Assembly: GCA_963377175.1 (NCBI GenBank)
Contig: CAUJNA010002768.1
Location: forward strand, 435,001 to 499,000
Direction: 5' to 3'
Length of the DNA stretch: 64,000 nucleotides
Source: Effrenium voratum
Lineage: Eukaryota; Sar; Dinophyceae; Suessiales; Symbiodiniaceae
The notes under the pieces were generated by a model that worked only from the letters and a program-made list of their open reading frames with translations, was not told the DNA's origin and made no database searches. The position numbers and the translations under genes were made by a program. This document shows positions 44,194 through 53,985 of the stretch, in pieces (position 1 is the first letter of the stretch; each line of letters starts with the position of its first letter).

Positions 44194-44637
44194 ATGTTCA
44201 ATAGTACGGTGCAGGGTGCAGCACGATGGGTCCTACCTCGCTATTTTGACTATGACATCGTCAATGGACCAGCAGGAACGAGGGTGGAATGGATTCGAAT
44301 CTATGTGCCGGGTCAGTGGCATCCAGTAGCCCCTGACACCCTGGGACCGGCCCCGGATGACCCGACCGCCTATCGGGAATGGCGCAAGGTCTACCACTTC
44401 GAAGTGTACTGGCCCAGGGAAAGCACGGGCGGCACAACTATAGGCACGGCTCTGCAACCGGTATCCTACGCCACCTTCTACACTTGGTATTACAGGGACT
44501 GGGTCACCAGGGGGTACCAACGCCTGGGTCGTCCACATCCCAGCATAGCGAGGCCAGTTTTCGCTTCGGGTGCACCGGACCTCATGTATGCTGGAATGAC
44601 CTCCTCTTCGGCATCATCTAATTCACATGATAGCTGA
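44194..44637 (+). CDS. Retroelement ORF8, small-protein family member B
   Basis: The ATG (TTGAAATGTTC) follows TTTGAGCAG|. The 147-aa product carries RVEWIRIYVPGQWHPV, YREWRKVYHFEVYWPR, ESTGGTT and YYRDWVTRGYQRLGRP. It is the closest relative of ORF7, sharing the STGGTT segment missing from ORFs 9 and 10. Ser-rich C-terminus (TSSSASSNSHDS). Function unknown. Confidence 0.75.
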   Translation: MFNSTVQGAARWVLPRYFDYDIVNGPAGTRVEWIRIYVPGQWHPVAPDTLGPAPDDPTAYREWRKVYHFEVYWPRESTGGTTIGTALQPVSYATFYTWYYRDWVTRGYQRLGRPHPSIARPVFASGAPDLMYAGMTSSSASSNSHDS

Positions 44638-44792
44638 TGCCCGTCCTCGCCTCCCTGGAGAGTCTGACTGTGATGTTGGCGCCGCACAGTGCTACAAAAG
44701 TGGTCTTTTGCATTTTGATAGTTGATTTGCTTTCACTCGTTGTTGTCTGCAGCCGTACACCTATCAACTTGTCTTTCCGTGGTTGCGTTGTC

Positions 44793-45374
44793 ATGCCGTG
44801 GCTGGAATGGTGCCCGGACCCTCAACAACCAGATGCCCAGTGGGTCAAGATCTTTCATCCGGGACCATGGACGCCTCAAGAAGAACATGATGCTCCACCT
44901 CCTCCGCATACTTTCAGAGAATGGCGGGAGTTCTATGCTCCCAACCAGGACTCAGTCGAAGGGCAAGTCCAAGTCACTACGTGGTACAAGCGTGACTGGG
45001 CCACAGAGGGCTATCGGAGAATCGCTGCTCCTCACGCTGGTCATGAATTTGATTCCATGTATCCCTCCGATCACCATAACGTGGCCACGCAGTCTGCGGC
45101 ATTGAGTATGTCACCGGAGCTGTTAGACGCGATTCTCAGGTCCTCGGATGCGGCTGATTTCTCCACTGAAGAACTGACTCGTCTCCAGGAGGGGATTTCT
45201 CAACAACTGACGGCCCGCGCACGTCTGACCTCCCATCCTCATCAACCAGTACGTGCATCGCGTGGCAACACACCATCGGAGACGATTGGGGTCTCCGACC
45301 CCTACAGGCCCGTGAATCCGTCCGACAGCGGCCAAGACAAGATGAGGCCCGTCTTCGAGCTGACTGAAGACTAG
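44793..45374 (+). CDS. Retroelement ORF9, small-protein family member C
   Basis: The chosen ATG (TTGTCATGCCGTGG) gives MPWLEWCPDPQQPDAQWVK. It follows a T/G-rich tract ending TGTCTGCAG|; the frame is open from 44637. The 193-aa product has WVKIFHPGPWTPQ, TFREWREFYAP and WYKRDWATEGYRRIAAP, then an extra helical C-terminus (SMSPELLDAILRSSDAADF, EELTRLQEGISQQL) absent from the other copies. It is a family member with an added oligomerisation-type tail, which is inferred. Confidence 0.72.
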   Translation: MPWLEWCPDPQQPDAQWVKIFHPGPWTPQEEHDAPPPPHTFREWREFYAPNQDSVEGQVQVTTWYKRDWATEGYRRIAAPHAGHEFDSMYPSDHHNVATQSAALSMSPELLDAILRSSDAADFSTEELTRLQEGISQQLTARARLTSHPHQPVRASRGNTPSETIGVSDPYRPVNPSDSGQDKMRPVFELTED

Positions 45375-45524
45375 CCTTGCATGAGCAGCGCAGCGTACAA
45401 AATAAGGGTGGCCTCTACACTTGCATGATCTTGCTTTGCTGTTGTTTGAACATGGTTGTGCATGGTGCTTGTTCATCTACCAGCTGGATCGGAGCCCGCG
45501 ACCATCCTTGCCTCTTGCCTCGAC

Positions 45525-46025
45525 ATGGACATCGATGATTCCAAGCAGCATCCATGGCTCGAATATTCGGTCTGGCATGATCAGGAGTGGGTGCGGATAT
45601 ACACTCCGGGACAACCTCAACGATGGCACCGTGGTGACGCCGTACCTGATCTACCTGAAAACTCTTTTCGTGAATGGCAGCGGGTGACGGATCCCGAAGC
45701 GCCAGTCCAGGCATGGGACATCCGTGACTGGCAACACCAAGGGTACCAGCGCATTCTGTCTCGGATTGAGTCCTTCGCAACTCACTATTCACATGATCAG
45801 ACTCTTGGTCAAGGTCGGAACTCCGATGCCGTTCAAGTTGAGGAGACCTTCACCTATGCCACTCCGTTTTCTCATGGTGATCGCCCGGCTGCTTCGCAGA
45901 TCGCTTCAGTCCTCTATGGCGACACTCGCAATGCTCAACGTTGTGATCTTTCGTTCCCGTCTTCTGAGCGGTTTAGGGCAGTGTCTCGCTCCCCTCGCCG
46001 TGGTGGATATTTTGGTCAACGATAG
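45525..46025 (+). CDS. Retroelement ORF10, small-protein family member D
   Basis: The ATG (CTCGACATGGAC) gives MDIDDSKQHPWLEYSVWHDQ. It follows TCTACCAG|CTGGATCGGAG|. The 166-aa product has WVRIYTPGQPQRW, SFREWQRVTDPEA and WDIRDWQHQGYQRIL, then a Ser/Arg-rich C-terminus ending SRSPRRGGYFGQR. It is the last ORF before the 3' hairpin and the right pseudo-LTR. Confidence 0.72.
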   Translation: MDIDDSKQHPWLEYSVWHDQEWVRIYTPGQPQRWHRGDAVPDLPENSFREWQRVTDPEAPVQAWDIRDWQHQGYQRILSRIESFATHYSHDQTLGQGRNSDAVQVEETFTYATPFSHGDRPAASQIASVLYGDTRNAQRCDLSFPSSERFRAVSRSPRRGGYFGQR

Positions 46026-46074
46026 TGATTTGAGTTTGAGCATGTGATCTTCCTGCAGGAGAAAAGAGAAACCT

Positions 46075-46093
46075 CGCCCCTCGTAGAGGGGCG
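46075..46093 (+). other. Perfect 8-bp stem, 3-nt loop hairpin at the right pseudo-LTR
   Basis: CGCCCCTC-GTA-GAGGGGCG forms an 8-bp perfect stem 8 bases before the right pseudo-LTR. The left copy lacks it. It could be a 3' RNA structure recognised by the RT or a processing signal. Confidence 0.6.
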
Positions 46094-46100
46094 TGTGTGT

Positions 46101-46454
46101 GCGGAGTGACAGAATGCCCTGTCACCACCCTTTCGGTTTCGCAGCAGGGGCGTGTGGCACTCTCATCCTACCACACGCAATGAAGCTGTGGGTGAGAGTG
46201 GGAAGCAAGGCCTGATCAGCCTTGTGTACCTGCACCTTTTGAGTGATTCTGAAAGTCTTTTTGGCCCTCTTCTTTGCCGCTGTGTGTGCTTCATGTTGAA
46301 CCCTGTAACGGTTTCGTCTCTAGAGGGATATCACGTGACGGCAAGCCGAACTTTCTTTTACTCGAGACTCATCGGTTGTACTCGAGACTCATCAGTTGTA
46401 CTCGAAACTCATCAGTTGTACTCGAAAGATTAGCACTCTCCATCTGGAGTTCAA

Positions 46455-46460
<6 letters not shown>
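46101..46460 (+). repeat. Right pseudo-LTR of the retroelement
   Basis: Direct repeat of 34258-34617 including the four 20-bp tandem units (~46355-46428). It runs into GTGTGTGTGTTTGTGTGTGT host-like microsatellite sequence, whereas the left copy continues into the element's 5' region. Confidence 0.93.
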
Positions 46461-46486
<26 letters not shown>

Positions 46487-46499
46487 TTGCAGCTGGGAG

Positions 46500-46660
46500 G
46501 TTTTGCTGGTTCCTCCCACCCAAAAAGGGCAGCTTTCGCCTCAACAAGAGAGGAGCCACGCAATCTGGCCGAGGATGGCGCGTGGCTCCCATTGCTCAAG
46601 CGCATCATCTCTCAGGAAGGGAGAAAGACACACTTGCTGCGAATGGGAGGGGGGGCTTGT
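46500..46660 (+). CDS. Possible host exon next to the insertion
   Basis: After GTTTGCAG|CTGGGAG one frame reads EEPRNLAEDGAWLPLLKRII and then SQEGRKTHLLRM, with coding-like composition. If real, the element sits in an intron just before this exon. The donor was not found. Confidence 0.28.
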
Positions 46661-47838
46661 TCCAAGGGGGGAGGGCAACGTACCCACCCCGCGGATAAGA
46701 TTTCATGCGGTGGGGCTGCTAGCCAAGAATCCAAAGTTGTCATTCGCCCACCGCAAAGGCCCTTTCAGGCGCGCTTTTAGACAAGGCCGTTCTTGGGGGC
46801 CAATAGGGTTCTTTGTAAATGCCTTTTGGGGGCCCTAACAATCACGCAAATGGCAGCCAATTCGCAGGGCCTCCTAAAGCAGGCAGCTTTTTGCAACTCA
46901 CCCTGGGCCCTTGCAAGGGAGAACCTGAGGGCATCCGCCGAAATGTGACGTCAATGTCAACCTCACTTGTGGATGCTTGTGAAATCCGCTAGCACCACGA
47001 AGAGGGGAATTGAATCATTCCAGGGGTTCTGAAAGGTGGTGCGAAATGGATTCGTCCATCCGCAGTATCACAATGGTTTTGCAAAGCCCCACTCAAAACA
47101 AGCTCCATCCATGAGTGAGAACGTGCTGCATGTTCCACCATGCGAGATGGTCATTGAACCTGGTTGAGGATTGGCATTAGGTATGCAACCCCGTCCCTAC
47201 CCCTTCCTTCAGTCCAAAGGCAAACCATACCTGAAGAAGGCCTAAATAAGCAAAAGCCCCAGACAATTCACCAGCTGGCCTCTATTTGCTTATGTCCTGG
47301 AGCAAACATGGCCCATGTGTCCAGCATTTTCCAGCAGTGATAAATTCCCCTCAAAACCCACAGGGAAAATAGAATCCAAGCAAACGGAAATTGGAATGGC
47401 TGACTTTCTATGAATAGTGGTTGACAAGCCACCAATCGCAACTCATGCCGATCGGCATGGATTTCGTCCATCCGCAACTGATTTCGCCACGCCAGGAAGG
47501 CTTTTTTGCGTCTGCGCCTCAGCCTTTCCCAGACTTCAGGCAGGTACAGCCCTGTAGCTCTTGTCACAAAACAACAGGGGTCTTGAAATTGATGCATTTG
47601 AGGGTAATACGAGGGGCCCAATAATTGCAGTAACATGATGTTCCCAAGGTCATGACTTAATTCAGCTTGATGGTAACCCAAACCCCCATAGTCATGTTAT
47701 CCCTGATAGGCTAAATATCAAACAGACTCTGAACAGATATGGGTGTGTCTCCAAATAGGGGACTCCAACAAATGATGGTGTCCCTTTGGTGTTCCTTTCA
47801 AGTAAGCCCAAAAAGGGTACCCTCAAAAAAGACACACC
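46661..47838. other. Intron-like DNA with dispersed repeats
   Basis: It contains a hairpin repeat copy at 47036-47067 and an inverted copy of the AATCTATCACTGCTGG module at about 47310-47370. A copy of the GGGTACCCTCAAAAAAGACACACC module lies at about 47810-47838, directly abutting the TIR element. No exon is supported. Confidence 0.5.
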
Positions 47839-48515
47839 TATAGTATCGGGCTAGCAGATAGAATATATATTTTTAGAGTAAATGAAAATGCACATTTCAA
47901 AAGTATATTCAAAACATGAGTTAGAATAAATATGAAAAAATACAGTTAGAATATTAAAATAAAATAAAATAGAATATATCAAACAAAAAGAAAACAACAA
48001 ATATAATATTTCAAAATAAGGGTTTCTGCTATGAACAACTACTCTGCGATAAATGTCCTAGCTGCTAGCCCGTTGCTAGATATTTCTATATGCGGCTTTC
48101 AGCAAACCATGTGGGTCCCATGATTTTCCATTTGGGTCCGTCTCTCTTTCAAGGGTATATGCAAAACCAAACGGAGACCAACCGTTTTGAGGGGTCCCCC
48201 TAAGAAAGACACACGTGATTTACCAGAGGAATGCATGGCTTCTCCTTTTTTTCGGAGCTCAAATGCTCAGCCCGACGGGCCATGCCCCTCTCCCACAAAC
48301 AGATAGAATATTTCATATACAGCAAATTCTCCAGAGACTCAAGCGGTACCAAGCCCAAAAAATTAATGAACACCATTTGGGGGGGCACAAATAGAATATT
48401 TGCTTTTGCAAACCTTCATCAGGTGATTCATCGTATGCATAAATTACTAAATATACAGATAGTAAATATTGGATTGCTTATGTTTTGAGGGTACCCCAGT
48501 ATATTCCAACAAGGG

Positions 48516-49505
48516 GTGGCCTTCCTTTCCCTTTAACCCAACCACAAACGGCACCGAGCCCAAAATATGCATGAACACCATGGAAGCGCACAGTTAGAAT
48601 ACTTGTTTTTGGCAAAACTTCATCAGACGCATAATAAAAGATATAGAGATAGTAAATGTTGATTTGTTTATTCTTTGAGGGTCCAAAAGCGTGGCCTTCC
48701 TTTCCCTTTAATCCAACCCCAAACGGTACCGAGCCCAAAATACGAATGAACACCATGGGGTGGCACAGTTAGCATATTTGTTTGTGGCAAAACTTCATCA
48801 GGTGATGAAGCGTAGGCATAATAAAAGATATAGAGAGAGTAAATATTGTTTTGTTTATTCTTTGAGGGTCCAAAAGCGTGGCCTTCCCTTCCCTTTAGCC
48901 CAACCCCAAGCGATACCGACCCGAAGCTATACATGAACACCATGGGGGGGCACAGATAGAATATTTGTTTTTGGGCCGGAAAACCTTCATCAGGCCACAC
49001 TTTAATATGTATATATACATATATATATATATAATAGAGAGAGATAGCAAGCATTGGATGGCTTATTTTTTAAGGGCACTTCGGTACACTCCAACAAGGG
49101 GTGGCCTTCCTTTCCCTTTGACCCAACCCCAAACGGTACCGAGCCCAAAATACAAATGAACACATGGGGTGGCACAGTTAGAATATGTGTTGTTGGCAAA
49201 ACTTCATCACGTGATGAATCAATCGTAGGCACAATGAAAGATATAGAGATAGTAAATATTGTTGTGTTTATTCTTTGAGGGTCCAAAAGCGTGGCCTTCC
49301 TTTCACTTTAGCCCAACCCCAAACGATACCGAGCCGAAGCTATACATGAACACCATGGGGGGCACAGATAGAATATTTGTTTTTGGGCCGGAAAACCTTC
49401 ATCAGGCCACACTTTAATATATATATATATAATAGAGAGAGATAGCAAGCATTGGATGGCTTATTTTTTAAGGGCACTTCAGTACACTCCAACAAGGGGT
49501 GGCAC
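48516..49505. repeat. Tandem ~175-220-bp repeats inside the TIR element
   Basis: The word GTGGCCTTCCTTTCCCTTT (or a close variant) recurs at about 48513, 48691, 48879, 49100 and 49291. Each is followed by CCCAACCCCAAACGGTACCG-like sequence, an ATGAACACCATGGGG segment, a CTTCATCAGGTGATG-like segment and TTTATTCTTTGAGGGTCC. A longer variant with TTGGGCCGGAAAACCTTCAT occurs twice (about 48965 and 49380). Short ORFs here repeat one another and are artefacts. Confidence 0.85.
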
Positions 49506-49609
49506 TTCAGTCCAGCAAAGCTACCCTCTCTTCTTGTAGTCAAAAAACCTTCCAGGATACGTTTTTAAATACATAATTTTGCAGTTCAAATCCTTGCTAC
49601 ACTTTACTA

Positions 49610-50000
49610 GGCTTAGCATTGGCAATTCAAAGTTTATATTGGCAATGCTAAATTCAGTACCGGCAATAGCAAGAATGTCCTGCCAATACTAAATTTACAA
49701 TTGGCAATGCTAAAATTAGTACTGACAATATGAATGTACTATTCTCAAACTAGTACTGGCAATGCAAAATTAAGTACCGGCAGTGCTAAAATTAGTCCTG
49801 GCTCGGAGGACCGGATTTCACCGCCCGCGTGCAACTCCAAAGTTTCTACCTTTGAGCTTTTCGTGAAAGCGTTCGAGCTTCCCCCCCCCCCCTCTAAGCC
49901 AAAAAACCTTCACTAGATTTAGTATTGGCGATACTAATCTTAAATATTGGTAATGCTAATTTAAGTTCTGGCAATACTAATTTAGTCCTGGCAGTCTAAA
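49610..50000. repeat. TTGGCAATGCTAAA-type degenerate tandem repeat
   Basis: About 15-25-bp units such as AGTACTGGCAATGCTAAAAT recur in this stretch, with an unrelated GC-richer insert at about 49800-49890. Confidence 0.7.
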
Positions 50001-51045
50001 ACCTTGGAGAAGTGTGTTGTTATCAGAACAGGATTATTTTGAAATATCCTATCTGTCAAAGCATATTCTATCTGCTGGCCACCTGAAAGGGTGCTCAAAT
50101 TTCAAGGATTTGCGCAAATGTGAATTATTCTAAGTGTCACTCTCCTAAATATTCTAACTGCTGTTTGGGGATATTTTCGGAGTAAATTATATTCTAAGTG
50201 AGGATCGGACGGAGTAAATTATATTCTATCTGCTAGCCCGATACTATATATGTTGTTTGGTGGCGTTTCGCCCCCCAAGGACGTGTTGTCCATGCGTTCA
50301 CCAATCTCCTTTCGGGTTGCGCATCCTTCGGATCCCTGCGTAAAACTATTCATTCAATGGCTCCTCCCGTTATGTGAGTGGCCAAAACCCGAGACGTTGG
50401 TTCTAACAAGCTCATCTCACTTGCCCAACGGACCTGGAAATACAAGGATCACCTGTTGGGACCATGGACCAAAAAGGGAAACGAGAAGGCCAAATTTGGC
50501 TTTGGGCAAGTGAGTTACGTAGGCCATGCCGAAATAGCCCAGATAGAAGCCGAACCCGCTAGCATACCGCATACCGGCCCCTTGTGAAATCGGTGGGGAA
50601 CAGTCCCAGCAGCCTGCGGAGCTTGAAGATGGAATCGGTTTTGGGCACCAGGCCCCACAGATTTTCTGAAATCGTCCCGAGAATTTGGACAACTACGACA
50701 AGGATTCCTGGGGATGCCATGACCATGGCCTACAGTGTTACATGTGAGGAGCTGGTGAGCAGGATTCTTCACTTTCTATTGTGACCGAATTCCTCTTTTT
50801 CGGAGCGGCGGGTTTTTCACCTCCACAGCCCTTCAATTGATTCGCCTCCCTGGGGTTGTACTTTTTGCGGAAGACCTCCAATGCCCTCCAAGCCTCTTGT
50901 AGGTCCCTTAGCAGACTTCCCAAAAATAGAATGCGCGCCCAAGCAAAGCGGACTCTGAAGGTGGACAAAACTGGCCTTTATGGATATCCTCCTTCCCGAG
51001 GTCTGGGACCCGTTAACACCCAAAACTTCCGACTGCGAATTTCAG

Positions 51046-51105
51046 TCGCCGGTTTCCCGAGGCTGTACCGGGGTCTCTTGCCCTTCTCCGCTCTGGAGGC
51101 GGATG
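51046..51105 (+). CDS. Candidate exon, mitochondrial-carrier-family protein
   Basis: After AATTTCAG| the frame reads AGFPRLYRGLLPFSALEADG, matching the conserved 'EG...LYRG..p' element that ends each matrix helix in SLC25-type carriers. A GC donor (GATG|GCAAAG) may end it. A hairpin repeat copy follows at 51115. Confidence 0.55.
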
Positions 51106-51684
51106 GCAAAGCGAGAACCGTGGATGGTTGTGAAATCCGTTCGCACCACCTGAGAAACCACCGTTGAAACCATTACGTGTGTGGGTGTTTACAGGGGAAT
51201 CATGATTCCGGGGTTCTGAAAGGTGCAGGATTTTTATCCACAGCATTGATGGGGCCCATGAAACATATGGGCTTAAACATCGAGTAAAGTTTCTCAAACC
51301 CATCAGAAAAAGGTGTCCTATAAATTCAGATGGGCTTGTCTCAAAACTGGATGTGGCGTCGGTGGTTTTCCCTTTAACACCATCCCAAATTCCAAACGGG
51401 TACCCACAAAAAAGAACACACCCAATATCATCGACAAACACACAGAGAGACAGGGGGGTGGTTTGATGCTGGGGCAAAGTGATGACTGATAGTTCTCTCC
51501 CATGTTTACTAATTTTGATGTTACACCCAAAAAAACAATTCCATGGTTCCATGCCCATTTCCTCAACAGGAGAACCCCTCGATTTATGTTGACCTTAATG
51601 TACAAATTCCAACCCTGGTTCGATGTTTTGTTTGAAAACCGCCCGTGCATCTGAAAACGTCCCCGGTCTGCGGGTCTCCGGCAG

Positions 51685-51769
51685 GCCACTGAGCAAAAGG
51701 CCCTGTACGTGCTGAACTACATGGCCGTGAAGTCCCTGCACCGCAGGCCGGAGCGATTCAACCGCCTAG
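51685..51769 (+). CDS. Candidate exon, mitochondrial carrier transmembrane helix
   Basis: The acceptor is CTCCGGCAG| and the donor CGCCTAG|GTTGAT. It encodes ATEQKALYVLNYMAVKSLHR and RPERFNRL. 'Ai.f..Y...K' after an LYRG exon corresponds to the even-numbered helix of a carrier repeat. Phase with the 51046 exon is not continuous under the borders I chose, so an exon may be missing or a border wrong. Confidence 0.5.
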
Positions 51770-52345
51770 GTTGATGAACAGTTATGGCTTTGCTGGGGAC
51801 GAGCAAGTGAGCAGGGGGTGTTTATTTTGCCACAAACACCGAGCAACAGTTGGGCTATCAGGAAACCAAAAAGGAAACCGCTTCGGCATTTTGGGGGTCT
51901 CCATATTTGACGACGCCCCATGGCTTGAACAACCTGCTTTAACCTTGAAGGGGTACCAACCTCGGGCCAACATTTATGCGGGGAACGCAGCGAATTGAAG
52001 GAGATCGAAGCAAGCAGAGGACCGCTCCAAAACGCCTCTACAGGTGCAAGTTGGGTATGTGCCAAAACTGTAGCCCCCCCAGCCCCAAAATACTGTGGAT
52101 GGACGGAATCCTGCACCACCTAAGATGGAAACAGGGTTCCTTGAAGGGTACATCTAAACACCACCTACTTTACAAGGGAATGCTCCAAATCAACTGGAAG
52201 TTATTCTTGAACTAATCCCAACTGGTATCCTTTAAGGGACCCTGCCCTCCCCCCCCCTCCCCCCCAAAAAAGGGCTGATAACCCTTAGGGAGGGATTGGG
52301 TTTGTGTGAGGGGACGCTTCGCTTCGAACATGCGCGAGGCTGCGA

Positions 52346-52412
52346 GGCTGTGAGCCGGGCCTGCTGGTGGCGACCTCAGCCAGACCGGGATCCACGAACG
52401 AAGGCGACCGAG
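52346..52412 (+). CDS. Possible exon in the carrier gene region
   Basis: A GC-rich patch ends at a GAG|GTGGGT donor. In one frame it reads AVSRACWWRPQPDRDPRTK and in another LLVATSARPGSTNEGD, the second recalling a carrier odd-numbered helix. Frame unresolved. Confidence 0.25.
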
Positions 52413-53660
52413 GTGGGTGTCAAAATTAGGAATTGGAGCCCAAAGAAAACGGCTTGGTGTCATTCAAAGTTGGCACACCAAGAGCGTGTGTCGTTGAGTT
52501 GGTAGACATTGTGTAAACAACTTAGTGTCATTGACATATTCTTGGTGTCAAACCGACCAGGCACTGCATGAGGTTCAAACGCAAAAGCAAATCAACGGGA
52601 GGATATGTCAACTGACTTACCATGGTGCCTCCTTTACAGAGGCAAACTGGGTGCTAAATAGCCCATATGTTTTAGTTGACCCAAATGAGTATTTCAAAGT
52701 ACAGGCCCCTTTGTGTAGCACCCAACTAGCTCGGGTATTATATTTTCCCGTTCACCCATCACACACCTCAAAGATGGGCAAACAGGCGATGTTGCAAACA
52801 AGAATCTATTGGTTCGACCAATAACATTACATTTTTGGGATGCTCCCAACTAGCACGCGGTGAGGCACAAAGATCAACCCTGGTATATACATGAGAAGTT
52901 AATAGAAAGGGCAGCCGCACTGATTTATGGTTGGGGTTGCTTGTAACCTTCACTTACCCGAGTCTTAATTGAGGCCCATTTGACACGCTTGCTGCAAGGG
53001 GTCAGTCTGATGGACCCAATTCACAAACATAGACGGGGTGGATATCGGCTTTGATCGCGATGTAATTTTCTTGCGCGTGCGCGTCTTGGCGGCTGATCAG
53101 GCCACTGTTTTCTGCGGCTACCTGAGCCGCTTGGCCGATTTGAGAGCTTCAGCTTGTGGCAATTTGATGATTCTTACATCTTGAGTTGGCAAACTTCAAA
53201 CTTTTGGCAAGTCCCTTGCTAACAGATTTGTATAGGGTACTCCCCAGCAAATTAACATGTTGCCCAAAAAGTGGAACCGTCCCCCAAAAGGAGATTCCTC
53301 CCGAAATGAAGGCGGTTTAGGTTCCAATGCTAATTTGCAGAGATTGGTTTTTTAACATATAGGGACTGGATATGAGAAAAGACCCGACATATTATTTTCT
53401 GTGAACCCCAAGGCCAAGGCGAAAGGGGTCCGCAAACTTTGCAATTGTTTCTTACTTCTTCCCACTCTTCTGATTGACACAAGCAAACCTCGACGTGCAT
53501 AGAAGCTCTAGGAAGACTTTTAGCCCCCTGTCTGAAATCCATGTCAGCTCTTATGCGGGTGTTAAGTTGTGTGTGGATGTATCCTTAGAGTACCTTGTCA
53601 AGAAAATATGTACCCCGCCCCCCCCTTCCCGAAAGTGGTCACTGGTTGCCAAACTCTCAG

Positions 53661-53711
53661 GCGACTTGCTGTGCGTGCCCACCAGCATTCCCATGGAGGC
53701 CCGAGCCAAAG
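53661..53711 (+). CDS. Candidate exon, carrier odd-helix signature
   Basis: The borders CTCTCAG|GC and AAAG|GTAAAA are canonical. The 17 codons encode GDLLCVPTSIPMEARAK, which fits the 'G......P.e..R.K' signature closing an odd-numbered helix of mitochondrial carriers. Confidence 0.55.
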
Positions 53712-53863
53712 GTAAAATTGATTTCACATGTGCAATGTCCTCCACTGCTAAATCTGTAGTTCTGCAACCTTCATGCGGTTGACATTCAAAATAAGGGCAT
53801 CCAAAATGGGTGGTTCCTTTAGATTCCCATTAAAACTACCACGGCCGCTTGTCTGCGCGCCAG

Positions 53864-53985
53864 GCCTGCGTGACCCAGCTGCAGACGGCCCCCAAGGGCG
53901 CCGACCGCAAAGAGATCGTCCGCCAGGCGCTGCTCACGCGTCAGGGGCTGATGTCCGCCTGGGCCTCCGGCAAAGCGTGCGCCCA
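53864..53985 (+). CDS. Candidate exon, carrier matrix loop
   Basis: After GCGCGCCAG| the best frame reads ACVTQLQTAPKGADRKEIVR then QALLTRQGLMSAW. The 'LQT' followed by a basic amphipathic stretch and 'G.....W/Y' corresponds to the matrix loop after the preceding signature. Joining to 53711 needs a one-base shift of a border, so a non-canonical donor or another frame must be considered. Confidence 0.5.

Larger units (their letters stand above)
34240..46490 (+). mobile_element. ~12.2-kb multi-ORF Penelope-like retroelement with N-terminal GIY-YIG endonuclease
   Basis: The element is bounded by 360-bp direct repeats (34258-34617 and 46101-46460) that look identical by eye. GT microsatellite lies on the outer side of both. 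Inside are ten or more + strand ORFs. ORF2 has GIY-YIG, CxC and RT in that order, which defines the N-terminal-EN Penelope-like clade (Naiad/Chlamys type). That clade is known for pseudo-LTRs and microsatellite insertion, both seen here. Known members of this clade are far shorter and usually encode one main protein, so the additional ORFs are unusual. No integrase, RNase H-integrase pol order or TG...CA LTR ends are present, so it is not an LTR retrotransposon. All ORFs are uninterrupted, which suggests a young insertion. Confidence 0.88.
47839..50248. mobile_element. 2.4-kb AT-rich element with 29-bp terminal inverted repeats
   Basis: The left end starts TATAGTATCGGGCTAGCAGA and continues TAGAATATA (47839-47867). 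The right end at 50220-50248 is its exact reverse complement. The body is AT-rich, has no transposase ORF, and contains internal tandem copies of a ~190-bp unit plus AGATAGAATAT words. It is probably a non-autonomous DNA transposon. No clear target duplication longer than TA is visible. Confidence 0.75.

Noticed and set aside
34240..46490. LTR retrotransposon or endogenous virus interpretation
   Set aside because: No integrase, protease or RNase H order, no primer-binding site recognised, and the RT is Penelope-type with GIY-YIG; the terminal repeats fit pseudo-LTRs.
48200..49543. Minus-strand ORFs of 60-130 aa with shared sequence
   Set aside because: They are translations of the ~190-bp tandem unit in the TIR element and repeat each other.
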